Below, in pieces: positions 33,215 through 44,689 of a DNA stretch of 64,000 nt (the stretch's first letter is position 1; each line of letters starts with the position of its first letter). The stretch is from Arachis hypogaea. Lineage: Eukaryota; Streptophyta; Magnoliopsida; Fabales; Fabaceae. The stretch spans positions 73,675,649 through 73,739,648 of the forward strand of contig NC_092039.1 of NCBI RefSeq assembly GCF_003086295.3, read 5' to 3'. The notes beneath the pieces are model-generated. The model worked only from the letters and a program-made list of their open reading frames with translations, ran no database searches and was not told the origin of the DNA. A program made the translations under genes and the position numbers.

Positions 33215-33525
33215 TCACTGGCGTGAAAAAGCTAGTAAGAAACGTTTTGGGCGTTGAACGCCCAAAAGAAGCACCCACTGGGCGTTCAACGCCAGTAAGG
33301 GTAGCCATCTGGGCGTTAAACACCAGAAAGAAGCACCTTCTGGGCGTTTAACGCCAGAACTACAGCATTCTGGGTGTTTAGAAAAATGCCCAGTGACAAA
33401 GGACTTCCTGGCGTGCAACGCCAAAAAGACGCACCAGCTGGGCGTTGAACGCCCAGGAGAAGCAGCAATTGGGCGTTAAACGCCCAAAACAAGCAACATT
33501 TGGGGGTTTAACGCCAGAATGGTGG
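33215..33525. repeat. Palindrome cluster downstream of E pol
   Basis: About nine GGCGTTNAACGCC-type palindromes, spaced about 30 bases, in non-coding sequence. The flanking words (AAGAAGCACC, CAGAATGG) also recur. Confidence 0.9.
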
Positions 33526-33829
33526 AGAGGAGGTAAAATTTGTTTTTCTTCACAAATTTTCTAATTTTTATGTTTCAATTCATGATTTCTTGCATAAACA
33601 TGTTTCAAAATATCATCCTTCAATTCCAAAAATTTTAATCCTAATTTCTAAAAACCCTAATTTCTAAAATCCCCTTTTTTTTTTTGAAATATCAAATGTA
33701 TCTTAATTCATAAACACAAATCTTTTTCCAATCCAAATCTTTTTCAAATCTTTTTTTTACTCATCATATCTTTTGGATTTCGAAATTGCCTCTCCCTCTA
33801 TTCCTCTCCTATCCTTTCTTTTGCTTGAG

Positions 33830-34020
33830 GACAAGCAAACCTCTAAGTTTGGTGTGATTTGCCATGATCACTGAGCTAAAACTCATTAAGATCATGGCAC
33901 CTAAGGGAACAGGAAGAGCAAGGATGTGAACTGAAGGAACTGAAGCATCAGAAATTAATTCCTGAAGGACCAAGCATCCCACAGACTAGAGGAACATCCA
34001 CTTCCCAAAATACAGGTTGT
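33830..34020 (+). pseudogene. Element E ORF2 trace
   Basis: GAGGACAAGCAAACC and AAGTTTGGTGT (33845-33855) are followed by ATGGCACCTAAGGG (33895), the same start as ORF2 of C. The reading stops after about 11 codons, and no domain follows. ORF2 has been almost entirely deleted. Confidence 0.6.
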
Positions 34021-35097
34021 TAAGTTCTAATTCTAGCTAGCTTTAACTCTGTGATAGTATTATTATAGGATTTTACCTTAGAAGTTATATAGGAGTAGTA
34101 GTAATTAGCATATCTACTTTGATTTTATTTTCAATTAAGTTATAATTTATTTTTCTCATCATCATCAAACATGAATAAAATAGTAGATTTTGAGAATAAA
34201 GAGGCAATAATTTTTTCGAGTTCTTAATAAGAAAAATTCTAATTATTTATATGTGGTGGCAATACTTTTTGTCTTCTGAATGAATGCTTGAACAGTACAT
34301 ATTTTTGATCTTGTTGTTTATGAATGTTAAAATTGTTGGCTCTTGAAAGAATGATGAAAAAGAGAAATGTTATTGATGATCTGAAAAATCATGAATTTGA
34401 TTCTTGAAGCAAGAAAAAGCAGTGAAAAAAAAACTTTTACAAGAAATCATTGGATCAAGAAAAAGAAAAAGCCAATAGCCCTTAAAACCAAAAGGCAAGG
34501 GTGAAAAGGATCCAAGGCTTTGAGCATCAGTGGATAGGAGGGCCCAAGGAAGTAATTCCAGGCCTAAGCAGCTAAATCAAGCTGTCCCTAACCATGTGCT
34601 TGTGGCATGCAGGTCCAAGTGAAAAGCTTGAGACTGAGTGGTTAAAGTCGTGATCCAAAGCAAAAAGAGTGTGCTTAAGAGCTCTGGACACCTCTAACTG
34701 GGGACTTTAGCAAAGCTGAGTCACAATCTGAAAAGGTTCACCCAGTCATGTGTCTGTGGCATTTATGTATCCAGTAGTAATACTGGAAAACAAAGTGCTT
34801 AGGGCCACGGCCAAGACTCATAAAGTAACTGTGTTCAAGAATCAACATACTACACTAGGAGAATCAATAATACTATCTGAATTCTGAGTTCCTATGGATG
34901 CCAATCATTCTGAATTTCAAAGGATAAAGGGAGATGCCAAAACTGTTCAGAAACAAAAAGCTACTAGCCCCGCTCATCTAAATTAGAATCTGAGCTTCAC
35001 TTAAAACTCGGAGATTTCATTACTCCTTAAATTCTTTTTATCCTGTTTTTGTTCATCTAGTTGCTTGGGGACAAGCAACAGTTTAAGTTTGGTGTTG
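34021..35097 (+). other. Element E conserved 3' non-coding region
   Basis: From about 34170 the sequence is closely similar to the pre-LTR regions of A, B and C. It ends in GGGGACAAGCAACAG and AAGTTTGGTGTTG (35085-35097), directly against the LTR. No classical purine tract is present there. Confidence 0.7.
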
Positions 35098-36638
35098 TGA
35101 TGAGCGGATATTTTATACGCTTTTTGGGGGTAATTTCATGTAGATTTTAGCATGTTTTAATTAGTTTTTAGTATAATATTATTAGTTTTTAGGCAAAAAT
35201 CATATTTCTGGACTTTACTATGAGTTTGTGTATTTTTCTGTGATTTCAGGTATTTTCTGGCTGAAATTGAGGGAGCTGAGCAAAAATCTGAGTTAGGCTG
35301 AAAAAGGACTGCTGATGCTGTTGGATCCTGAACTTTCTGCACTCGGAATAGATTTTTGGGAGCTACAGGAGTCCAATTGATGCGCTCTCAATTTTTTTGA
35401 AAGTAGACATCCAGGGCTTTCCAGCAATATATAATAGTCCATGCTTTGCGCGAAGATAGACGACGTAAACTGGCGTTCAACGCCAGTTTCATGCTGCTGT
35501 CTGGCGTCCAGCGCCAGAAACAGGTTACAAGTTGGAGTTCATCGCCCAAAACACGTCACAACCTGGCGTTCAACTCCAGAAACAACCCAAGCACGTGAGA
35601 AGCTTTAGTCTCAGCCCCAGCACACATCAAGTGGGCCCCAGAAGTGAATTTCTGCACCAATTATCTTAGTTTACTCATATTCTGTAAACCTAGGTTACTA
35701 ATTTACTATTTAAACAACTTTTAGAGACTTATCTTGTACCTCATGACATTTTCATATCTGAATTTTATACACTTTGACGGCATGAGTCTCTAAACTCCAT
35801 TTTTGGGGGTGAGGAGCTCTGCAGCGTCTCGATGAATTAATGCAATTGTTTCTATTTCTCCATTCAAACGTGTGTGTTCCTATCTAAGATGTTCATTCGC
35901 GCTTAATTATGAAGAAGGTGATGATCCATGACACTCATCACCTTCCTCAATCCATGAACGTGTGCCTGATAACCACCTCCGTTCTACATCAGATTGAATG
36001 AGCTTCTCTTAGATTCTTTAATCAGAATCCTCATGGTATAAGCTAGATTGATGGCGGCATTCATGAGAATCCGGAAAGTTTAAACCTTGTCCATGGTATT
36101 CCGAGTAGGATTCCAGGATCGAATGACTGTGACAAGCTTCAAACTCCTGAAGGCTGGGCGTTAGTGACAGACGCAAAAGAATTATTGGATTCTATTCCAA
36201 CCTGATTGAGGACCGACAGATGATTAGCCGTGCTGTGACAGAGCATTTGGACCATTTTCACTGAGAGGATGGGAAGTAGCCATTGACAACGGTGACACCC
36301 TACATACAGCTTGCCATGGAGGGAACTTTGCACTTTTCCATGGATGGAATATTACATTACAGGAATAAATCAGACAAAGCATCTCCAAAACTCCAACATA
36401 TTCTCCATTACTGCATAACAAGTATTTATTTTATGCCCTTTTCCCTTTCTTCACTGAACTTGAAAAACACTGTTGTTGGCATCCTGACTAAGAATAATAA
36501 GATAAACATAGCTGGCTCAAACCAACAATCTCCGTGGGATTCGACCCTTACTCACTTAAGGTATTACTTGGACGACCCAGTGCACTTGCTGGTTAGTTGT
36601 GCGGATTGCAAAAAGTGTTATTGCAATTTTGTGCACCA
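35098..36638 (+). repeat. Element E 3' LTR
   Basis: 1541 bp, homologous to 25407-26948 with scattered mismatches. Its end GTGCACCA is followed by the aggaa duplication. Confidence 0.95.
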
Positions 36639-37075
36639 AGGAAGCAAGCATTGAAGCACACCCAACCCATCTAGGGAAACTCATGCATGAGAAACAAGGA
36701 AACAGGCAGTTGTCACAGCTCAAGGAAAAACTGGAGGAACCTAAACCACCAGAGATATGTGAAGGAAGCAACAAAACCACCTTAGAGGAAGGAGTAATCA
36801 AGAGCAAGGCAATGTCAAAAGACACAAGGAAGAAGGTACCAAGGAAGTGGAGGAACAAAAAGATCCCTACGGAAGACTTCTCTCCAGGGGATAGAGTGAT
36901 CTCAGCTTACTTCCCAGATATTCCCCCTAATCTCCCCACGGTACCATCTCAGCTACCTAAAGTCTTCACTATCAACAGAGTTCTCTCCCTGGAACATGTC
37001 GAGATCATTGATACAACCAATGGATACAAGTCCACAGCAAGAGGGGAAGACTTCAAGCATTACCAACCACCCTGA
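36639..37075 (+). CDS. Element D gag-PR ORF, last part, with integrase-tail-like end
   Basis: This continues the frame left at 25406 (codons for EE then ASIEAHPTHLGK). After a charged linker comes FSPGDRVISAYF, then KVFTINRVLSLEHVEIID, NGYKSTARGEDFKHY, ending at TGA 37073-37075. The order of residues parallels the end of E integrase (FEPGQKVLL, YVITSVSPYGYVELQD, VNGQRVKHY), the GPY/F module. I infer that D keeps an integrase tail joined to gag-PR, while RT, RNase H and the integrase core are absent. Confidence 0.7.
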
Positions 37076-37920
37076 TGAGGGAGAAACGTCAAGCTAGTGA
37101 CGCTAAAGAAGTGCTTCATGGGAGGCAACATGCTTTATATGCTTTTAGAAAAGTAAATAAGTCAATGATTATGAAGTCTAACCCAAACTTGACAAACACT
37201 TGGTGAATCATTATTGTGCAGTATATAGTGAGGAACAAGTTTGGTGTTCAAAGCAAACCAAGGTGCATGCTAGTCTTGGGAGCTTTGAACAAAACTTTTC
37301 ATCACAGTGCTCCAAACTAAGTTTGGTGTCACCCCAAGGTGCCACCAATGTGCATATAAGGACACACAGTTAGTTAGTTAGTTGGAGTTCATAAATAAAC
37401 AATCTAATCTTTTCTTATTTTTTTCTAGCCGTAAAGTTCAAATTGTCATTTTGATATCTTTTCTTACTTTTCTTATTTTATCTTTATAGGAAAAAGAAAA
37501 GGAGCATTGATGAGGATTGATTGGACAATTAAATAGGGGGGATTCGGCCACTTCATGAAGAGAAATACACACTTGTCTCAAGAAGGAACGCATGGGGAAA
37601 CGTTGCCATGCAACATTGAAGAAAGGAGACCCTTGAAGACCGAACCATTCACTCTCATTAAGTGATGATCCTTGTCCTTCCTTCATGCACAACCCCAACC
37701 GTCCATCAAGCAACGATTCTTGCAATCCACACCTTCCGTTCTCTCATGATCTCCCTATATAAGGGAACCTTAGTGCATGGTCACTCCTCACATTCAAACC
37801 CCCATTCTCACACTTCACACTTTCGGCTTGCTAAAACCCTTCATCATACTTTGTCTTAGCCAACCCACTTTTCATCTATCTGTATCCTCCAACCCCCTCC
37901 AAAAACAGCAACCCAAGTGC
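37076..37920 (+). other. Element D spacer before ORF2
   Basis: Begins with the CTAAAGAAGTGCTTCATGGG segment that follows the polyprotein stop in all these elements. It contains AAGTTTGGTGT at 37237-37247 and 37319-37329. Just upstream of ORF2 the sequence CTCCCTATATAAGGG (37750-37764) has the look of a promoter, so ORF2 may have its own transcript. Confidence 0.55.
37750..37764 (+). promoter_or_regulatory. Possible internal promoter for D ORF2
   Basis: TATATAAG lies about 165 bases before the ATG at 37921. Element C has TATAAATA (about 47330-47337) about 190 bases before its ORF2. The shared placement supports a separate ORF2 transcript, but this is inference. Confidence 0.4.
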
Positions 37921-39306
37921 ATGGCATCATCAAGCTCAAAGAGGCAAAAGAGGAAGGAACCCATGGAGAGTGATCCTTTCGATGAGAAGAGATTCAAAAC
38001 TGCCTTTCATGAGCGTGAATTTGAGCGGATAAGGGGCAGAAAGATATTTCCAGAGTTAATATTCCAAATCAATGCAAATGAATCACCACAGATTCGGGAG
38101 AAAATCGAACAGAGGGGGTGGCAATTGCTCACAAGTCCAGAGGGGAAGATCAATGGAAACCTCATCAAAGAATTCTATGCAAATGTAGTTAGAGAAGACA
38201 AGACCAAGGCCCCAACCTTCAAAAGCTACGTGAGAGGCAAGGAGGTGGACTTCAGCCCAAGTGCCATAACAAGAGCTCTTCACCTGAAATCACCTCATTT
38301 TGATGAGGCCAGTTATCAGGCAAGGATAAGTAGAAGCCCTGATAATGATGAGCTCTCAGAGATAGTGTTAGACATCTGTGTTATAGCAGCTGATTGGGAG
38401 AGGTACGCAGATGGGAGGCCCAAGTTCATCAAAAGGGGAGACCTTAGTCCTAAAGCCAAGGGGTGGTTTGAACTTGTAAGGAGATCCATCCTACCAGCTG
38501 CAAATAATTCAGAAGTTAACATCAATCGAGCTACTATGGTGCATTGCTTGGTACAGGGTGGGGAAATCAATGTGCATGAGCTCATCGCGGAGGGGATTCA
38601 AGATTCAGCTGAGAAGGTTGATTCAGGTGCCAGGCTTTGGTACCCCAGCACCATTCTCCGCCTGTGCAACAAGGCAAGGGTGGTATTTGAGGACAGCAAT
38701 CCAGACTGGGTTAACCCAGGGAGGCCAGTTACACTCGAGCGATTGGTCTATACCACACCTGCTCAGCAACTAAGAAGGCCACATATAGGAAAGCAAAAAG
38801 CTAAGGAAAGAACTCATCAGGAAGAATATCATCAAGAAGAATACCAACAAGAAGAGCATCATGACCCAGCCAACCTAAATATGACTCACCTTCTAAGAGC
38901 CATTGAGGATTTGGGAATGAGACAAATGGAGGGACAAGAGCAAATACTTCACATTCAGTCCAAGTGGATGAGACAACAAGAAGAGTGGCAGAAACAACAC
39001 ATGGAGCAGCAACAGGAGCAATACTCCCAACTCACTCAAGCCATCCACCAAGTTACTGAGAGGCAAGAGTGTCAAGATAAACGCCTTCAAGAACTCAACC
39101 AGCGGCAACTAGCTCAAATGAAATCATTCAATGAGTTCAATGTGCTAAATGAAGGAAGGCAGTTACATAAGGAAGAGTTCAACGTAAACACTCAGGCCAG
39201 GTTGAACTACATGTCCAGCAATATGCATCATCTACATTATGCCATTCCCACATATGATGAGGTCCAAAAAGAGTTTGTTGAACAAGAAGAAAGGAAGGTG
39301 AAATAG
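37921..39306 (+). CDS. Element D ORF2, putative plant transposon protein family (env position)
   Basis: 461 codons from ATG 37921 to the stop at 39304-39306; an earlier in-frame ATG at 37777 lies in sequence not shared with the ORF2 of C. Basic N-terminus (SSSKRQKRKE), then a domain with ERGRKIFPEL-like start, RGWQLL, IKEFYANV, VRGKEVDFSPSAI and RALHL, which I recognise as the conserved domain of plant proteins annotated as putative transposon protein (about residues 35-270). The C-terminal 170 residues are Gln/Glu-rich and predicted coiled coil. No signal peptide or membrane segment is seen, so it is not a typical envelope protein. It is the only intact ORF2 here. Its function is unknown to me. 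Confidence 0.75.
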   Translation: MASSSSKRQKRKEPMESDPFDEKRFKTAFHEREFERIRGRKIFPELIFQINANESPQIREKIEQRGWQLLTSPEGKINGNLIKEFYANVVREDKTKAPTFKSYVRGKEVDFSPSAITRALHLKSPHFDEASYQARISRSPDNDELSEIVLDICVIAADWERYADGRPKFIKRGDLSPKAKGWFELVRRSILPAANNSEVNINRATMVHCLVQGGEINVHELIAEGIQDSAEKVDSGARLWYPSTILRLCNKARVVFEDSNPDWVNPGRPVTLERLVYTTPAQQLRRPHIGKQKAKERTHQEEYHQEEYQQEEHHDPANLNMTHLLRAIEDLGMRQMEGQEQILHIQSKWMRQQEEWQKQHMEQQQEQYSQLTQAIHQVTERQECQDKRLQELNQRQLAQMKSFNEFNVLNEGRQLHKEEFNVNTQARLNYMSSNMHHLHYAIPTYDEVQKEFVEQEERKVK

Positions 39307-40543
39307 TAGAAAGACACACTAAAGAAAAAGATGGAAGATGCTAGCTTCTGGAAGAAACTGCTTGGGAAAGGCAAAGGAAGTGGGAGCACAAGCACTCAAG
39401 AAAAACACCAAGAGGACAAGCAAGAAGGAGAGCATGGATGGCCACAAGAGTAAAAGGTGGTGGAGTTCCTTCTTTACTCCATCTTTTTCTATACTTTAAA
39501 TAAGGAAGATCTTGTATGAAATAGAACATACTTCCATATTAGTTTGAACCTTTTCAATTATGCATTTTAAGTTCTATTGCTTAGGTATATGATTTCTGGT
39601 TTAAGTGTTACTGTATCATACCATTACTTATTGTATGCTTGTCTTTTAAATCAAATGAAAAAGAGAATGATTATGTTTTAAATAGACCAGAGTGGAGTTC
39701 ATAATATGGAAGTGCATTCATGAGTCTTTGGTGTAGTCATAAGTTAGCTAAGTTGGTTCAATCATAAGGTGGGGATGACAACTATCGGGCCTGAATACTA
39801 TACTTTGAATATACCCATGAGACTAACTAAATAACAAGATCCTAATAAGAGAAAGGGAAAGAACACTTAAAGTGAAAAACAAAAGAAAAAGAGTAAGCAA
39901 TATGGCTAGGCACCAATGGTTTTAATCTTAAGGCATGTGTCTGTGGTGTTCCTGTGTGAGGGATTTACTTGGATGAATAAGCTCCTAGGGGTGCCTTATC
40001 ACTTGGTAACTTGGGTTAACTAACTCGGGATTATCAGCTGAAAGTCCACTATCAAGAGTAACCCTCACTACAGAGCATTTAGTAACCCAAAGAGGTGCTG
40101 GACACCAAGGTCTCAAGAAGGAAAATAAATGAACCAGATGCCTCTGGTGTGTATGTATGGGGGAGAGACTTGAGGGAGTAAGTCCTTAGGGGTGTCTCAA
40201 CACCTAGCACCTTGAACCAACTGGTTCGGGAGTGTTGGCTGAAAGCTTATCTTAAAGAGTTGCCCCTTTACAGAGCACTTAGCTTGAAGAACACAAATAA
40301 GCCCTGGAATGCCAATAAAAGGATCAATAAAAGTCTCATGGGATGTAAGCAGAGTCAGTGTTTTAGGACATGATAAAGGTCTGAAAGCCAAGAATGGAAT
40401 GAACCTAAGTTGCTACGCATGAAACCACCATAAAATCAGTGACATGACTTCCACAAGAATGACTCATTTCTCTTGGCATTCCATTCATCATTCTCTTGTT
40501 CCAGTACTTGCTTAGGGACAAGCAAGCTTTAAGTTTGGTGTTG
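39307..40543 (+). other. Element D 3' non-coding region
   Basis: Shortly after ORF2 come coding-like remains (KKLLGKGKGS type) and then non-coding sequence distantly like the family-1 3' regions (GGCATGTGTCTGTGG, CCAAGCAC-type words). It ends in TAGGGACAAGCAAGC and AAGTTTGGTGTTG (40531-40543) directly before the LTR. No gene is recognised. Confidence 0.6.
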
Positions 40544-42876
40544 TGATGCCAGGGCATCTTGGCCAGTTTCACTGACCTTTTCTTTACTATTTTTAAGGTA
40601 GTTTCATGCATTTCTTTAGGAAATAAGCTAGTTTTGGGTAGATATTCACTTACACCTTGATTCAAGCATACATTGTGAATTTTACATGATTTCATGAGGA
40701 TTTTGCATGAGTTTAATAACAAATTGTATGTTGCATTACCCATGACTTGGACTAGAACTTTGATGCACTCTATTGCTTGATTTCAGGACCAAAGGAAGCA
40801 AGGAAGAACCACTTAGCAGTCACGTTAATCTAATTAACGTTATCACTAACGTGGAATGGGAGGTAACTTGCAAAGTTAATGAGAAAAGTGATTGCCAATA
40901 ACGCTCTCGAAGCCATCATTGCCCACGTTAAGAGTCACGTTAACTAAGTTAACGTGAACTCTAACGTGAAAAAGGGACTTTGAGCCAATGTTAGTGACAC
41001 TTAACATTATCAGTAACGTTGGCCAATGATCATAAGTGGCTACGTTAGAGTCCACGTTAACTTGGTTAACATGTCCTCTAACGTTAAAAGGGGGAAGGAA
41101 GCCAACGTTAGTGACACTCAACATTGTCACTAACGTTGGCCTAAGGTGCAATGTACCACGTTAACTCCCACGTTAACTTGGTTAATGTGGGAGCTAACGT
41201 AAGAGGCAAGGGTGGTCGACAACGTTAGTGACACCCAACATTGTCACTAACGTTGGAAGCAACCACAAAACCCCAAGGAGCCACGTTAACTTCCACGTTA
41301 ACTGAGTTAACGTGGAAAGCTAACGATGATGAGTGAAAGATGAGCCAACGTTAGTGACACTCAACATTGTCACTAACGTTGGGGATGGCTAAGAATGGCC
41401 ACGTTAGAAGCCACGTTAACCTAGTTAACGTGGACTCTAACGTGAGACATAGGGGCACATTGGAACGTTAGTGACAATGTTGAATGTCACTAACGTTCTC
41501 GAAGGTTGGCAAGGCCACGTTAGAAGCCACGTTAACCTAGTTAACGTGGACTCTAACGAGAGACATAGGGGCACATTGAAACGTTAGTGACAATGTTGAG
41601 TGTCACTAACGTTCTCGAAGGATGGCAAGGCCACGTTAGAAGCCATGTTAACCTAGTTAACATGGGCTCTAACGTGAGGCAAAGGGGTACATTGGAACGT
41701 TAGTGACAATGTTGAGTGTCACTAACGTTCTCGAACTCATACTTTCACTAAAACGTCAACACCCCTAACGTCCTGAGCTAAAGTCTCTGCCCACTTCACA
41801 CTTTCTCTCTGCAAGTAAACCCAAGCCCAAATGAAGAAGAGAACTGCTTCAAACTCAAGGCCCAAGACTTGAAGAACCAACTAGAAGCTGAGAAGAGTAG
41901 TATATATAAGAGTAGCTTTGAATTATTGGGAAGAAAAGTTTTGGGGAAAATAGCACTACTCTCTGTATTTTTACTCTGCTCTTCTAGTTCCATGATGTAT
42001 TCTCCATCTTTGTTTTCATTTTCTAGAGCTATGAACAACTAAACCCCTTTCATTGGGTTAGGGAGCTCTGTTGTAAGTTGATGGATCAATACTAATTTTC
42101 ATTCTTCTTCTTCTATCTTTTCTCTTGATTTTACTTGAAAGCTTTCGATCTTCATCCCATTGGGTAGTTATCTTGGAAAAGGAGCTATTCAAACTTAGAT
42201 CTCTTCTGAACCTTAAAAGAGGAATGAAGAGATCAAGCTAAAAATGCTTTCTCATGCTGGACCAAATTGGGTTTGGATGGATATATGACTATAATCCTCT
42301 CAATACTTGATTTGGGAAATACATGTGGTATAATCAGTGACCACATTTCATCTCTTCTCATGAGCAATTGACCAAGGAATTGGCTATTGATCAAGACTTG
42401 AGAGATTGAATTGCAAGAAATTGTAATTCAATCAAATAAGATTGCCAAGGAGATCAATGAGTGCATTGATTGAGGAAGAGATGAAAATGAACTTGATCCG
42501 GAGAATTGCAACATCTCCTGTACCCAATGAACTCCCCAATTCTGATCTCACCCATTCTCTTTAATTTCTGCATTTACTTTCATGAGCAAACACCCCATTC
42601 CCATTTACAATTCTGCAGTTTACTTTCAGTCATTTACTTTCAGCACTTTAATTCTAGCATTTACTTTTTCTGTTATTTACATTCCCGTCATTTAATTTCT
42701 GCAAATCTCAACCCAAATTCTGAATTCGCTCAACTAGAACTTTCTTCTAATTAAAGTTGCTTGATCAATCAATCCCTGTGGGATTCGACCTCGCTCTATT
42801 GTGAGTTTTTACTTGACGACAAATTCGGTACACTTGCCGAAGGAAATTTGTTGAGAGACAGTTTCCACTTGCATCA
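40544..42876 (+). repeat. Element D 3' LTR
   Basis: 2333 bp, nearly identical to 20386-22716, with the same palindrome array at about 40820-41760. It ends TTGCATCA and is followed by aagca. Confidence 0.95.
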
Positions 42877-44689
42877 AAGCATCTATATTCCTGCCATTGG
42901 AGCAAACAACTTTGAGCTTAAGCCTTAATTAGTTTCTCTAATGCAGCAGAAGTGCAAGTTTTATGGACTTCCATCAGAAGATCCTCAGATGTTCTTAGCT
43001 GAATTCTTGCAGATCTGTGATACTGTTAAGACCAATGGGGTTGATCCCGAGGTCTACAGACTTATGCTTTTCCCCTTTGCTATAAGAGACAAACCTAGGA
43101 TATGGTTGGACTCACAACCTAGAGAAAGCCTGAACTCTTGGGACAAGTTGGTCAATGCTTTCTTGGCCAAATTCTTTCCACCTCAAAAGCTAAGCAAGCT
43201 TAGAGTGGACGTCCAAACCTTCAGACAGAAAGAAGGTGAATCCCTCGATGAAGCTTGGGAAAGATACGAGCAATTGATTAGAAGGTGTCTTTCTGACATG
43301 CTTTCAGAATGGAGCATCTTGGATATATTCTATGATGGTTTGTCTGAATTGTCCAAGATGTCATTGGACCACTCTTCTGGTGGATCTCTTCATCTGAAGA
43401 GAACCCCTACAGAAGCTTATGAACTCATTGAGGTGATTACAAATAACTAGTTCATGTACACTTCTGAAAGAAATCCTGTGAATAATGGGATGACTCAGAA
43501 GAAATGAGTTCTTGAGATTGATACTCTGAATGCCATATTGGCTCAGAACAAAATATTGACTCAGCAAGTCAATATGATTTCTCAGAATCTGACTGGATTG
43601 CAAGCTGCATCCGGCAGTACTAAAGAAGCCTCATTTGAAGGAAAAGCTTATGACCTTGAGAATCCTACAATGGAAGAGGTGAATTACATGGGAGAATCCT
43701 ATGGAAACACCTATAATCCTTCATGGAGAAATCATCCAAATTTCTCATGGAATGATCAACAGAAGCCTCAACAAGGCTTCAATAACAATAATGGTGGGAG
43801 AAATAGGTTTGGTAATAGCAAGCCTTTTCCATCATCTTCTCAACAACAGACAGAGAATTCTAAGCAGAGCCTTTCTGGCTTAGCAACCATAGTCTCTGAT
43901 CTATCTAAGGCCACTCTTAGTTTCATGACTAAAACAAGGTCCTCTATCAGAAATTTGGAGGCACAAGTGGGTCAGCTGAGTAAAAAAGTTACTGAAACTC
44001 CTCCTAGTACTCTCCCAAGCAATACAGAAGAGAATCCAAAGAGAGAGTGCAAGGCCATCAATATAACCAAAATGGCTGAACCTATAGAGGAGTAAAAGAC
44101 AGTGATTTCCAGTGAGGAAGACCTCAATGGACGTCCACTAACCACTAAGAATTTCCCTAATGGGGAACCAAAAGAATCTGAGGCTCATACAGAGACCATA
44201 GAGATCTCACTGAACTTACTATTACCATTCATGAGCTCTGATGAGTATTCTTCCTCCGAAGAACTTGAAGATATTGTTGAAGAGCAAGTTGCTCGGTATC
44301 TAGGAGCAATCATGAATCTGAATGCCTTGGTTCAGCAGAAATTACCTCAGAAGAAACCGGATCCCGGAAGGTTCTTAATACCTTGTACCATAGGCACCAT
44401 GACCTTTGAGAAGGCTCTGTGTGACCTGGGGTCAGGTGTAAACCTCATGCCACTCTCTGTAATAGAGAAACTAGGAATCTTTGAGGTACAAGCTGCAAGA
44501 ATCTCACTAGAGATGGCAGACAAATCAATGAAACAGGCTTATGGACTTGTAGAGGATGTCTTAGTGAAAGTTGAAGGCATTTACATCCCTGCTGACTTTA
44601 TAATCCTAGACACCGAGAAGAATGAGGATGAATCCATCATCCTTGGAAGACCCTTCCTAGCCACAGCAAAGGCTGTGATTGATGTGGAC

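Larger units (their letters stand above)
25407..36638 (+). mobile_element. Element E: family-1 element with gag, PR, RT, RNase H and integrase
   Basis: LTRs at 25407-26948 (1542 bp) and 35098-36638 (1541 bp), flanked by aggaa (25402-25406 and 36639-36643). It is the only element here with a pol region and so resembles the autonomous partner of A, B and C. The genes are broken by at least six stops and two frameshifts. The LTR copies differ more than those of A, so E is older than A. ORF2 is reduced to a trace near 33890. Confidence 0.95.
20386..42876 (+). mobile_element. Element D: family-2 LTR element, gag-PR plus ORF2, hosting E
   Basis: LTRs at 20386-22716 (2331 bp) and 40544-42876 (2333 bp), flanked by aagca (20381-20385 and 42877-42881). 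Without E (11.2 kb) the element is about 11.3 kb. Order: LTR, tRNA-Asp primer site, gag, PR, in-frame tail resembling the integrase end, ORF2, 3' region, LTR. No RT, RNase H or integrase core is present, and no gap in the flanking reading frame suggests they were lost with E, because E entered with a clean 5-bp duplication. D is thus a non-autonomous element by structure. Confidence 0.95.

Noticed and set aside
33215..33525. Regularly spaced palindromic repeats that resemble a CRISPR array
   Set aside because: The repeats are only 13-18 bases, diverge from unit to unit, have similar spacers and lie in plant retrotransposons without cas genes.
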